Source: Vulcanimicrobiota bacterium (lineage in GTDB: Bacteria > Vulcanimicrobiota > Xenobia > Xenobiales > JADMJV01). From it: 64,000 nucleotides of DNA. Both the position numbers and the translations under genes were made by a program. The DNA is taken from positions 62,001-126,000 of the forward strand of contig JAFKGI010000019.1 in the NCBI GenBank assembly GCA_017307785.1. The letters run 5' to 3'. A model generated the notes under the pieces. It was not told the DNA's origin. It worked only from the letters and a program-made list of their open reading frames with translations, and searched no databases. Below are positions 7,956 through 17,829 of the stretch, piece by piece. Every line of letters starts with the position of its first letter. The first letter of the stretch is position 1.

Positions 7956-8723
7956 TCAGCCGGCTTTCCTTCCAGGCAGTTCCTTAAGCCGTTGTCGGAT
8001 CAAGTTGATGATGTGGCCGCTCAGGATCTCGGCCTGGCTGAAACGCAAGATCTTAAAACCCAGGCTACGATCGCGCTTTTCGTCCCACTCCTTCTGCTTC
8101 GCGTTCCGCGCGTGTAGATTGCCGTCCGCCTCGATGCCGGCCCAATCCTTTCCGTTACAGCCCAGGTAATCCAAACGAATACGAAGGCCGTTGACCAGCA
8201 GGGTGACTTGCGGAAACCAGATCCAACCGTCCAGGACGAAGGCGGCCCGGCGCGCCATCGACATGGGACGATTTTCCTCATCGACCAGTGGATGGTAGGG
8301 AAAATTTAGAGCCACCAGACTGATGTAGGCGCATTCAGCCCCGGCGGCGCAAAAACTCATGTGCAGACAATTCTCCAGCATCGAGTCGCTACGGACTTGC
8401 TTGCGAAAGCTCAGGGACGGTCGCTTCGAGGTGTCCATGTTCCGATAGAAGTCGGGGTAGCCGTCCTGATAGTCGGCCCAGGAGGCTCCCGAATCCCGCT
8501 CCACCCGGTAGGAATCCCAGTAGGCCCGGTGCTTCTTCCAGCTCCAGTGCTCCTCCGGTTGCTCCGTCTCGAGCCCCAGATAGACGAGTACGCGACGATA
8601 AAGTTCCGCCGGCCACTCGCGCTCCCCCGATTCGTAGCGGGCCAGAGCGGACTTGCTGGAGCGAAGATCCTTTGCCATCCGCGATAAAGAGATTTTCTTT
8701 TCGGTGCGTGTTTTCTTAACCAT
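7956..8723 (-). CDS. XRE-type HTH protein fused to DUF559-like endonuclease-fold domain
   Basis: Residues 8-50 form an XRE helix-turn-helix (ISLSRMAKDLRSSKSALARYESGEREWP). A linker of about 130 residues follows. From about 175 the sequence RIRLDYLG..GIEADGNLHARN...KRDRSLGFKILRFSQAEIL resembles the DUF559/Vsr-like PD-(D/E)XK fold: Asp in RLDYLG, Glu in IEADG, and the characteristic RD..L...G.KILRF tail. The catalytic lysine is not certain. This suggests a DNA-binding regulator with a nuclease domain, or a solitary nuclease with its own targeting domain. It is last in a run of minus-strand genes and lies right next to repeat array 1. Confidence 0.68.
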   Translation of the reverse strand: MVKKTRTEKKISLSRMAKDLRSSKSALARYESGEREWPAELYRRVLVYLGLETEQPEEHWSWKKHRAYWDSYRVERDSGASWADYQDGYPDFYRNMDTSKRPSLSFRKQVRSDSMLENCLHMSFCAAGAECAYISLVALNFPYHPLVDEENRPMSMARRAAFVLDGWIWFPQVTLLVNGLRIRLDYLGCNGKDWAGIEADGNLHARNAKQKEWDEKRDRSLGFKILRFSQAEILSGHIINLIRQRLKELPGRKAG

Positions 8724-8734
8724 AGGCTCAGCCT
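8724..8734. promoter_or_regulatory. Short palindrome at the start of the XRE-nuclease gene
   Basis: AGGCTCAGCCT is a perfect odd palindrome immediately upstream of the ATG (8723), with a further GGCTC/GAGCC pair extending to about 8743. XRE proteins often autorepress from such sites, so an operator is plausible but unproven. Confidence 0.3.
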
Positions 8735-8788
8735 ACTAGAGCCGAACCGACAAGTGGTGAACTCAGCATGTCCATGTCTTGTCCAAAA

Positions 8789-9139
8789 TTATTCGTGGGG
8801 CTTTTTGCAGAACTCCACCATTCTGGTCAACAATTCCAGAGGCAAGGGGCGATCGTGAGGGAATTGAACGGTGCCTTTGGAGGTTTTGTAGTCGGCCAAC
8901 TCCGTGGCAAAAGCCTCGAGCGACCGGGAGCCTGGATAAAAGCCGACGTGCCTGGCATAGCCGGCAAAATGCACCAGGTTCTTGCCTTTCAGCCTATAGG
9001 TTGGAATGGCGTAACTGATTGCCTCGGTCGCTTCGGGCACAACGGCACCAATGGTGGCGCGCATGGTCTCAAGCCTCTGGCGCACTTCGCTCGGAAAGTC
9101 CTTAAAGTAGTCGTCGAAATCCAGGGCGGCTTTTTTCAT
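8789..9139 (-). CDS. DUF1801 (YdhG-like) protein
   Basis: The 116-residue product has the DUF1801 pattern: FDDYFKDFPSEVRQRLETMR at the N-terminus, then VPEATEAISYAIPTYRLKGKNLVHFAGYARHVGFYPG, then KGTVQFPHDRPLPLELLTRMVEF at the C-terminus. Members are small cytoplasmic proteins; some have been linked to iron handling, but the function is not general. The ATG at 9139 has GAAGGG about 7 bases upstream. The frame stays open through the segment before it (9140-9517), which has a natural composition of its own and is listed separately. Confidence 0.85.
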   Translation of the reverse strand: MKKAALDFDDYFKDFPSEVRQRLETMRATIGAVVPEATEAISYAIPTYRLKGKNLVHFAGYARHVGFYPGSRSLEAFATELADYKTSKGTVQFPHDRPLPLELLTRMVEFCKKPHE

Positions 9140-9558
9140 CGAAGGCCCTTCTCGGAAAGATTGCGAAAGCCCGCCCCATGTCTGAGCTGATCGGCCTTTC
9201 TCCTGCAAGGTGGGCTGATAGGCCTGCCATTCCCGCCCGTGAGCCGTCTCTTCATCCACTTTGGCCAGTTCTTGCGGCCCCGCACAAAGACGGGCCTGAT
9301 CACAGCAAAGCAGGGCCGTCGCGTAGTCGCTTCGCTCCCCGCACTGCTCGGCGAAACGCAGCCAGGCGTCGGGTTTGTGGAGCAACGGCGGCCCCTGGCC
9401 AAAGTCCAACGAGGCAAAGTCGCGCAGGGTGGTGCGATCGGCGATGCGGTAGCGGTGAACCTGGATATCGGAAACCAGGGCGACCTCGTCCGGGAAGATC
9501 TGCAGACTTCCCCCCAGCTACTGGCCGGCAAGGGACCCTGGCAAAAGTAGTCGGTCAT
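9140..9558 (-). pseudogene. Interrupted gene of unknown function (frameshift at a G6 tract)
   Basis: The ATG at 9558 overlaps an upstream TGA (ATGA) and reads MTDYFCQGPLPASSWG. After the run of six C/G at 9510-9515 this frame becomes Arg/Pro/Ser-rich and unnatural. The adjacent frame, closed by TAG at 9518, instead reads naturally (SLQIFPDEVALVSDIQVHRY, then LHKPDAWLRFAEQCGERSDY and so on) down to the DUF1801 gene. One extra G in the tract would join them into a protein of about 140 residues. The interruption could be a real frameshift, a sequencing indel or slippage-controlled expression. No family is recognised. Confidence 0.45.
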
Positions 9559-9698
9559 GAGACGACTGGAAAGCGTTCGCGCCCGTCGATGCGATGGGAT
9601 TTGTTGGTCAGCACGTTCATTACGATGCCGCTGGAGTGGCAGAACTCCCGATCTCCTCGGTGCGTGTAGTTGCTGCGCGAGGGAAGGTCGCGAACCGC
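9555..9698 (-). other. In-frame continuation beyond the amber stop of the small gene
   Basis: Directly after the TAG of the preceding small gene the same frame stays open for 47 codons with natural composition (AVRDLPSRSNYTHRGDREF, then a MNVLTNKSHRIDGRERF segment). It ends at a TGA that overlaps the ATG of the next gene. It has no ATG, GTG or TTG near its beginning; the first ATG lies at 9620. It may be the tail of an originally longer protein cut by an amber codon, or a read-through product. Confidence 0.35.
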
Positions 9699-9920
9699 CT
9701 ACTCGACATCCTCCGGCGACAACTCGGGCAGCCTTTCCTCTGGCGGCAGGTTGTGCCGGGCGTGAATTTCAACGCAGTCTGCTCGCTGGGCGAAAGCGAA
9801 GAGGAAGGTTCCCTCCCCCACTTCCTCCTTCTCCACCAGGCCGTCGGTCACCACGGCCGTAAGCTCGCGAATGACCACCAGGCTGAGGCCGCCCCGGACC
9901 TCGAAGCGATGTTCGCTCAC
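9699..9920 (-). CDS. Small protein coupled to DUF2239
   Basis: A GTG at 9920 overlaps the TGA of the DUF2239 gene (GTGA) and begins a 73-residue protein: SEHRFEVRGGLSLVVIREL, then LVEKEEVGEGTFLFAFAQ and an acidic tail ending in SPEDVE. Composition is natural and strand-rich; no family is recognised. Overlap with DUF2239 means they share one message and probably one job. A longer ATG start at 9971 would lie wholly inside DUF2239 and is less likely. Confidence 0.55.
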   Translation of the reverse strand: MSEHRFEVRGGLSLVVIRELTAVVTDGLVEKEEVGEGTFLFAFAQRADCVEIHARHNLPPEERLPELSPEDVE

Positions 9921-10459
9921 ATCTCTTCCATGCGAGTGAGAAGTCGAGCGAAGTGAGGCTCGAGTGGCCACTTCTGAATGAGTTCCCGCACGCCGGCAAA
10001 GTCTCGGGCATAGAGACGGCGCAGCGCCTCTTCGAAACCGGGCTCGTCCCCGGCCAGCGTGGTCATGGCTTTGTGCATCCCCTCCTGGGCGGCTCGAAGC
10101 TGGTCGCGACCGACGTCACATTTGCGGGCAACCTCTACCAGGCGGCGGATAGCGGCGGAGGCTCCTCCGTGTTGTTCGTTGAGCCAATCCCAATGGCGCG
10201 GTAGCAGCGAGATCTCCCGGGACTGTACGCCCAGCTTGGGGCGCCCGGGTCCGCTGCGTTTCCCGGAGAGGCGCTCGCGAACCGCCTCCAGTTCCGGTTG
10301 ACGCTCAAGTTCGGTGCGCTGGCCGCTGTGGTCGTCGAAAATCGTCACGGTGCGGCCTCGATCGAGGTTGGCCTGGACGGCCGCGAGCAGCGTGGCCAGG
10401 TCGGAGTGAGTGTGGAGCAGATGCTTGTGGTCGGCAAAGGCCGTGTAGGTGGTTTCCAT
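9917..10459 (-). CDS. DUF2239 family protein
   Basis: 180 residues, the usual family length. It begins with the METTYTAF strand typical of DUF2239, then TVTIFDDHSGQRTEL. The hallmark GPGRPKLGVQSREISLLPRHW sits near residues 90-110 (GRPKLGV, SREISLLPRHWDWL), followed by the GGASAAIRRLVEVARK helix, which looks like a small DNA-binding-type segment. The family's function is unknown. It is first in a run of at least three minus-strand genes, and two identical palindromes lie just upstream of its ATG. Autoregulation is a reasonable inference. Confidence 0.88.
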   Translation of the reverse strand: METTYTAFADHKHLLHTHSDLATLLAAVQANLDRGRTVTIFDDHSGQRTELERQPELEAVRERLSGKRSGPGRPKLGVQSREISLLPRHWDWLNEQHGGASAAIRRLVEVARKCDVGRDQLRAAQEGMHKAMTTLAGDEPGFEEALRRLYARDFAGVRELIQKWPLEPHFARLLTRMEEM

Positions 10460-10470
10460 AGGGCCTATTA

Positions 10471-10510
10471 TTACCCGGGTAAAATCTCCAAGTCAATATT
10501 ACCCGGGTAA
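10471..10510. promoter_or_regulatory. Tandem 12-bp palindromes upstream of DUF2239 (probable operator)
   Basis: TTACCCGGGTAA occurs perfectly at 10471-10482 and again at 10499-10510, centres 28 bp apart, in a locally AT-rich stretch 12 bases upstream of the DUF2239 start. Two identical dyads in this position are typical of an autoregulated operator. They lie between the gene and repeat array 2. Confidence 0.7.
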
Positions 10511-10538
10511 ATTCACGGAGCCGGCGAGGACGGGGCGT

Positions 10539-10680
10539 CCCCGCTGGGTGGGGAAATGACGCGATTTGGGCGATTTTCCCCGCTATATGGGGACGCGGCC
10601 CCGGTGAGCGGGGAAATCCGGCGTTTTTGGCAATTTCCCCGCCGCACGGGGACGCGGCCCCGGTGGGCGGGGACGCCCGC
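10539..10680. repeat. Array of GC-rich palindromic repeats, copy 2
   Basis: Units begin at 10539, 10599 and 10658 (the last truncated), 59-60 bases apart. They share the arms TTTTCCCCGC and GCGGGGAAA and the central GGGGACGCGGCCCC hairpin with the array at 7624-7950. Together with the operator it fills the 320-base gap between DUF2239 and the AraC gene. The rest (10681-10779) shows nothing further except the AraC leader. Confidence 0.8.
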
Positions 10681-10779
10681 CAGGCGACCGCCAAGAATGG
10701 GCCACCTGGGGTCGGCGGGCGATAAAAGCGGGCAAGGAAAGTCGGGACGGGCTCTCCTGGGCGGGGTATAGTGAGGTCG

Positions 10780-11649
10780 ATGAATTCCTTGGAACAACTC
10801 AATGCCGCTCTCGCCTACATCGAGGAGAATCTGGACGGGGAGATCGATCCGCAGCGACTGGGCGCCATCGCCTGCTGTTCGGAATACCATTTCTCGCGGA
10901 TGTTCTCGTTTCTAGCGGGGGTGGGGTTGGCGGAATACATTCGGCGGCGCCGGTTGACCCGGGCGGCCTTCGACCTGCGCGATCCGGAGGCGCGGGTGCT
11001 GGATGTGGCCCTCAAATACGACTACCAATCGGCGGACTCGTTCGCCCGTGCCTTCCAGGCACTGCACGGAGTACCGCCGTCCAAAGCCAGAGAAGCCACC
11101 CTCAAAGCCTATCCGCGCCTCAGCTTCCAACTCAGCATTCAAGGAGCCAGTGAAATGAACTACCAGATTGTCGAAAAACCCGCCTTTCACATCGTAGGCA
11201 TCTACAAGCGGGTGCCGCTCATTTACGAAGGCATCAACCCGCACATTCAGCAGATGTGGCAAAGCCTGGACGAGGACCTGATCGGGCGGTTGAAAACCCT
11301 GTCCGACCTGGAACCTTCCGGCATCATCAGCGGCTCGACCAACTTCAGCGACAGTCGGGCCGAACTCAGCGAACTGGACCACTGGATCGGAGCGGCCACG
11401 ACGCAGCCCTGTCCGGACGACCTGCAAGCTTTGCAAATCGAAGCGGGCGACTGGGCCGTCTTCGAAACCGTAGGACCCTTTCCCAAGACCATGCAAGACG
11501 TATGGGCGCGCATCTATTCGGAATGGTTTCCCGCCTCAGGCTATGAGCATCGTCGTGGGCCGGAACTGGTCTGGTGCGAAAAGCGCGACATAACGCTCCC
11601 CGACTTTCGCTGCCAAATCTGGGTCCCGGTTCAGCGCCAGGACGGATGA
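10780..11649 (+). CDS. AraC-family regulator with GyrI-like effector domain
   Basis: 289 residues. Residues 1-110 carry the two AraC helix-turn-helix motifs ([17 protein letters not shown] and [27 protein letters not shown]). From about 125 a GyrI-like/effector-binding domain begins ([15 protein letters not shown]), ending with [13 protein letters not shown] and FRCQIWVPV. Such proteins activate transcription when the GyrI-like pocket binds a small, often hydrophobic or cationic ligand. The ATG at 10780 is preceded by GAGG only 3 bases away, so the GTG at 10771 remains possible. No adjacent efflux target gene is obvious. Confidence 0.88.
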   Translation: MNSLEQLNAALAYIEENLDGEIDPQRLGAIACCSEYHFSRMFSFLAGVGLAEYIRRRRLTRAAFDLRDPEARVLDVALKYDYQSADSFARAFQALHGVPPSKAREATLKAYPRLSFQLSIQGASEMNYQIVEKPAFHIVGIYKRVPLIYEGINPHIQQMWQSLDEDLIGRLKTLSDLEPSGIISGSTNFSDSRAELSELDHWIGAATTQPCPDDLQALQIEAGDWAVFETVGPFPKTMQDVWARIYSEWFPASGYEHRRGPELVWCEKRDITLPDFRCQIWVPVQRQDG

Positions 11650-11727
11650 CGGGGCGCCCCTCTTTACAACAAAACTTAACGATGTTATTTTAAATTACAC
11701 CAACAATCAAGAAAGGGTCTCCCCGAA

Positions 11728-11994
11728 ATGCTTTTCTTCGTGCTCAGCGCCCTGGCCCTGGTGACTTTGACCCTGACCCTCTACAAAATGGCGAAAGAGG
11801 GGACGCAGGACAATCTGGATGTGGCCAGCACGCTCATCAATGGCTATTGCGTAATGCTACTCTGGCAGGCTGCCTACGGAAGCAGCACTCATTCCAACAT
11901 GTATGGCCTGGGCACCGTCCTCGGCCTGCTCCTCTTCGTTCCCGCCTCCACCATCGTGTCGGCCCTATGGTGGGCGCGCCGCGCGGCCAAGTAA
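11728..11994 (+). CDS. Small hypothetical membrane protein
   Basis: 88 residues with an N-terminal membrane helix (FFVLSALALVTLTLTLY) and a second hydrophobic region (GLGTVLGLLLFVPASTIVSALW) ending in a basic tail. AAGAAAGGG lies about 12 bases upstream of the ATG. An AT-rich stretch at 11665-11715 could hold its promoter. No family is recognised. Confidence 0.6.
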   Translation: MLFFVLSALALVTLTLTLYKMAKEGTQDNLDVASTLINGYCVMLLWQAAYGSSTHSNMYGLGTVLGLLLFVPASTIVSALWWARRAAK

Positions 11995-12062
11995 GCCTCA
12001 AAGCAGGGAAGCGGACCTGAGCGGATAAAGCCGGAACTTCTACGACTATAAGGAGTTCAGCT

Positions 12063-14692
12063 ATGTCCAGCCACCGTTATCACCCATCCAGCCTGGAGCC
12101 AAAGTGGCAGGATTTCTGGCTTAAGAACAAGACTTTCCGCACTCCCAACCCGGGCGATGCCGACTTTGACGCCAGCAAGCCCAAGTACTACGTGCTCGAC
12201 ATGTTCCCCTACCCCAGCGGGGCGGGACTGCACGTAGGTCACCCCGAGGGTTACACTGCCACCGACATTCTGGCCCGCTACAAGCGTATGAAGGGCTTCA
12301 ACGTCATGCATCCGATGGGCTGGGATGCTTTCGGTCTGCCGGCCGAGCAGTATGCGGTGCAGACGGGCACCCACCCGTCCATCACCACCCGCACCAACAT
12401 CGACAATTTCCGCCGCCAGATCCAGTCGCTGGGTTTCTCCTACGACTGGGACCGCGAGATTTCCACCACCCACCCGGCCTACGTGCGCTGGACCCAATGG
12501 ATCTTCTCGCTGCTCTACGAGACCTGGTTTGACGAGGAGCAGGGCAAAGGTCGTCCTATCGCCGAGCTGCCCGTGCCCGAAGACCTCAAGGGTCTGCAGC
12601 GGGTCGCCTACATCAACTCCAAGCGCCTGGCCTACATCGACGAGATGGCGGTGTGGTGGTGCTCGGCACTGGGCACGGTGCTGGCCAACGAAGAAGTCAT
12701 CGACGGCAAATCCGAGCGCGGCGGACATCCCTGCATGCGCCTGCCTCTGCGCCAGTGGATGCTGCGCATTACGGCCTACGCCAGCCGCCTGGGACGCGAT
12801 CTGGACAACGTGGAGTGGCCGGAAGAAACCAAGAAACAGCAGCGCGAGTGGATTGGCGAAAGCCAGGGCGCCGAAGTGGATTTTCAGGTGGACGGCAGCA
12901 CGGACAAGATCCGCGTCTTCACCACGCGGCCCGATACCCTGTATGGCGCCACCTTTATGGTGCTGGCGCCGGAACACACGCTGGTCACCAAACTCACCAC
13001 TCCGGAGAACGCCGACGCGGTGCACGACTACGTGCTCAAAACCGCTTCCAAGAGCGAACTGGAACGTTCCGCCAATAAAGAAAAGACTGGTGTTCCGCTG
13101 GGCAGTTTCGCCATCAACCCGGTCTCCGGCCAGAAAGTCCCCATCTGGATCTCCGACTACGTGCTGGCCACCTACGGCACCGGTGCCATCATGTCGGTTC
13201 CCGGCCACGACGAGCGGGACGGCGAGTTCGCTCGTCAGTTCGGTCTGCCCATCATCCAGGTAGTGCAGGCTCCAGAAGGATTCGAAGGGGAGTGCTTTAC
13301 AGGGGATGGCGTGGCCATCAACAGCCCGCTCTTTGACGGGCAGGCTACGCCTGAGGCCAAGAAATCGATCATCGCTCACCTGGAGAAAGAAGGCAAAGGC
13401 AAGGGAAAGACCCAGTATCGCCTGCGCGACTGGATTTTCTCGCGTCAGCGTTACTGGGGCGAGCCCTTCCCCATCCTTCACCGTCAGGACGGCAGCAGTG
13501 AGCTGGTGGCCGACGACCAGCTGCCGGTGGAACTGCCGGAACTGGAAGACTTTCGTCCTTCGGGAAACCCCGAACCGTTGCTGGCCAAGGCCCGCGAATG
13601 GATGAACACCAAGGACAGCGCCGGCAAAGATGCCATCCGCGAGACCAATACCATGCCCAACTGGGCCGGCTCCTGCTGGTATTATCTGCGCTTCATCGAT
13701 CCGCGTAACCCGAACCAGCCCTGGGATGCGGAAAAAGAGAAATACTGGATGCCCGTCGATCTCTACGTGGGTGGACGCGAGCACGCCGTGCTCCACTTGC
13801 TCTACGCGCGCTTTTGGCACAAAGTCCTGTTCGACCGCGGCTTCGTCAGCACGCCCGAGCCCTTCCAGAAGCTCTTCCATCAGGGCATGATTTTGGGCAT
13901 GGCCTATGAGGACCAGGAAAAGAAGCTGGTCCCCAGCGACCAGGTCACCGAAGTCGACGGCAACTTCATGGCCGACGGCAAGCCGGTCAAGCAAGTCGTA
14001 GCCAAGATGAGCAAGTCGCTCAAGAACGTGGTCAACCCGGACGACATTCTCAAAGAGTTCGGGGCCGATTCCCTTCGCATGTATGAGATGTTCATGGGAC
14101 CGTTGGACATCACCAAGCCCTGGAATACCAAGGACGTGGGCGGCGTGTATCGCTTCCTGCAGCGTATCTGGCGCCTGATGGTGGACGATGAGACAGGCGG
14201 TTTGAAGCCGGCCGGTCAGGGCGATGCGCCCGAACTGGAGCGAGCTCTGCACCGGACCATCAAAAAGGTCGGTGACGACATCGAACGTATGGCTTTCAAC
14301 ACGGCTATCTCGGCCATGATGATCTTCCTCAACGAAGCCTCGGCCAACAACGCACCGCTGCTCTCGCAGTCGCAGCGTGAACGGCTGGTGCTAATCCTGG
14401 CGCCCTTTGCTCCGCATATGTGCGAGGAACTGTGGGAGCGTCTGGGCCATAAAAAGACGCTGGCGTATCATGATTTTCCGAGCTACGCGGAAGATATGTT
14501 GCTGGATGACGTCATTGAAGTTCCGGTGCAGGTCAACGGCAAGCTGCGCGCGCGCCTGCAGGTCTCGCCCGAAATCGACAAGGATGAACTCGAAAAAATG
14601 GCTCGCCAGGCGGTAGCCGAGTGGCTGGAAGGCAAGGAAACGAAGAAAGTGGTCGTGATTCCCAAGCGGATGGTCAATCTGGTCGTCTCGTG

Positions 14693-14693
<1 letters not shown>
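12063..14693 (+). CDS. leuS: Leucyl-tRNA synthetase
   Basis: The class I aminoacyl-tRNA synthetase that charges tRNA-Leu in the cytoplasm. It has 876 residues, the bacterial norm. The HIGH motif appears as [15 protein letters not shown] near residue 50 and the KMSKS motif as [14 protein letters not shown] near 650. A CP1 editing domain ([34 protein letters not shown]) lies between them. The C-terminal anticodon-binding and [13 protein letters not shown] region is complete. AGGAG sits 7 bases before the ATG. The stop overlaps the cysS start by one base (TGATG), so the two synthetases are coupled. Confidence 0.98.
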
Positions 14694-16107
<1,414 letters not shown>

Positions 16108-16108
<1 letters not shown>

Positions 16109-16824
16109 TCTGGGGTAAACGCACGGTCTACGAGTTTCTGCGCAAGGAAGCTCCCCTGCAGCGCATCTATGTGACCACCGACGGGGCCGGCCTGGGGCGC
16201 GAGTTCTTCGAACTGGCCAAAGAACAGGCCATCCCGGTGGTGCGCAGTCAGAAGATGCGTCTGGACTCGATGACCAATCGAGCCAATCATCAAGGCGTGG
16301 TGGCCTCGCTCGGCGAGCGCTCCTTCGCCTCCTGGCAAGAAGTGCTGGAAGCCGTCGCGATTTCCGATCGAAAAATGCTGGTGCTGGCTCTGGACGGCGT
16401 GCAGGACCCGGGCAACTTTGGGGCTTTGCTGCGCACGGCCGAAGGCGCCGGAGCGCAGGGTGTGGTGGTGGCTTCGGCCGGCAGCTGCCCTCTGAGCGCG
16501 ACCGTCAGTAAAGCCAGCGCGGGCGCCGACGCTTACCTGAAGGTGGCCCGCAGCGACCGGTTGGATCGAGTGCTGGGCGGACTGGCGGACGAAAAGATCC
16601 AGGTGGTGGCCACCGTGCCCGACGGCGAGTTGAACTACTGGGAAGTGGACTGGAAGCGCCCCAGCGTGCTGGTGCTGGGAGCCGAAGGTTCGGGCATCAG
16701 CGAGAGCGTTTTGCGGCGTTGCACTCACAAGGTGCGTCTGCCCATGCTGGGCAAGGTCGAGTCTCTGAACGTGGCCGCCAGCGCGGCGGCGGTCCTGTAC
16801 GAGGCGGTTCGGCAGCGTTCATGA
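16108..16824 (+). CDS. rlmB: SpoU-family 23S rRNA/tRNA 2'-O-methyltransferase (RlmB-like), unusual start
   Basis: The frame encodes a TrmH/RlmB-type SPOUT methyltransferase. It has an N-terminal substrate-binding domain (IWGKRTVYEFLRKEAP, NHQGVVASL) and the knotted SAM site (LALDGVQDPGNFGALLRTAE, VLGAEGSGISESVL, KVESLNVAASAAAVLYE). Homologues begin with a segment like M-I-Y-G-R, which aligns exactly to codon 16108-16110. That codon is ATC and overlaps the cysS TAA as TAATC, where TAATG would be expected. No ATG, GTG or TTG lies close in frame; the next is a GTG at 16171 inside the domain. Counting from 16108 gives 238 residues, the usual size. Its TGA overlaps the next ATG. Confidence 0.85.
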
Positions 16825-17777
16825 AGCGCTTGCTGGCGTGCCTGCTGTTGACCGGCCTGGTTGCCGCCCAACCGGAGGCGCGCTACCCCAAGGAGACAGC
16901 GGCTCAGTGGTTGGGCCTGCTGACGGTGCGAGCCGCCTTCAACGAGAACAGCGGCCTGGAGACGGTTTCTCCGATGACCATTCTCAAGAAGCGAGACGTT
17001 GCTTTTGAGGGGGTCGGCATCGCTCCCACCCGCGTGGCCAATAGCGCCCGGCCGAAGACAACCTGGACCGTGCCCCCATTTGCCACCATCGGGCCTCCGG
17101 GCACGGAGGAGGCCACTCCGGCCGCCCCCACCCTGCAGGCTCCCGTCTTCGCCGACGTTAACACCGAAGCGGAAGCCCCCAGTCCCTTTCTACGGCCCAA
17201 GGCCGGTCCCAATCAGGTGCAGGCCCGCTTTCGCGACTTCGAAATTCCCGCCGCCGTATCCCGTGCCTGCTACGCCTCCAACGACCAGGGCGTCTTCGAA
17301 TTTTCGCTCTACGGGGGAACCTCGAGCTTCGCCGCCGAGGACGCCTTCGAGGCTCTGTCGGCCGCGCTGGACAACCGACAGGAGCTCAAAGGCTATGGTG
17401 AGCGCAGTATGCTGGGCGAGTATAAAGAGCAGACCGCCAGGAAATACCTGGAAGAGAAGCGCTTCGATTCCATCGAGGTGGTGGGCAAACCCCAGCCCGA
17501 CCTGATCGACCCGGGCTTGAACGCGGCCAAGAAAGCCCCCGCCTTCAAGGACATTTCCACCAAACCGCTCTCCAGCGGTCACCTGGATCTTTCCAAGCTT
17601 CCCAAGCCCAAGCAGGCACCGCCGCGGGCCCCGCGAGATTACTGGGTGCTGCTGGCCTACTATCCGGACAAAGCGCTGGCTCTCGAATTTGCCGTGGACA
17701 AGCGACTGGGCAGCCCGCAAAACCTGGTGGACCTGGCCAATCAGATGCACAACCGTCTCAAGCCAAGACTCCCCTGA
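16821..17777 (+). CDS. Exported hypothetical protein
   Basis: 318 residues starting at an ATG overlapping the rlmB stop (ATGA). Residues 1-16 form a signal peptide (MKRLLACLLLTGLVAAQ). A Pro/Thr/Ala-rich region spans about 70-130, followed by a globular part with RDFEIPAAVSRACYASND, and a C-terminal DYWVLLAYYPDKALALEF strand-helix. No family is recognised. Position suggests transcription with leuS-cysS-rlmB. Confidence 0.68.
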   Translation: MKRLLACLLLTGLVAAQPEARYPKETAAQWLGLLTVRAAFNENSGLETVSPMTILKKRDVAFEGVGIAPTRVANSARPKTTWTVPPFATIGPPGTEEATPAAPTLQAPVFADVNTEAEAPSPFLRPKAGPNQVQARFRDFEIPAAVSRACYASNDQGVFEFSLYGGTSSFAAEDAFEALSAALDNRQELKGYGERSMLGEYKEQTARKYLEEKRFDSIEVVGKPQPDLIDPGLNAAKKAPAFKDISTKPLSSGHLDLSKLPKPKQAPPRAPRDYWVLLAYYPDKALALEFAVDKRLGSPQNLVDLANQMHNRLKPRLP

Positions 17778-17829
17778 AGATACCCGGCCCGTCGCGAGGA
17801 TGCGCCCCTTCTCTTTGGAAAGAGAGCGG

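Noticed and set aside
9136..9558. A 140-codon open frame following the ATG at 9558 throughout
   Set aside because: After the G6 tract its product is Arg/Pro/Ser-rich and unlike a real protein, while the shifted frame reads naturally. I therefore treat the gene as interrupted.
12057..14252. A 731-codon open frame antisense to leuS
   Set aside because: It lies wholly opposite leuS, whose HIGH and KMSKS motifs are intact; the antisense frame is open only because of high GC content and has no family signature.
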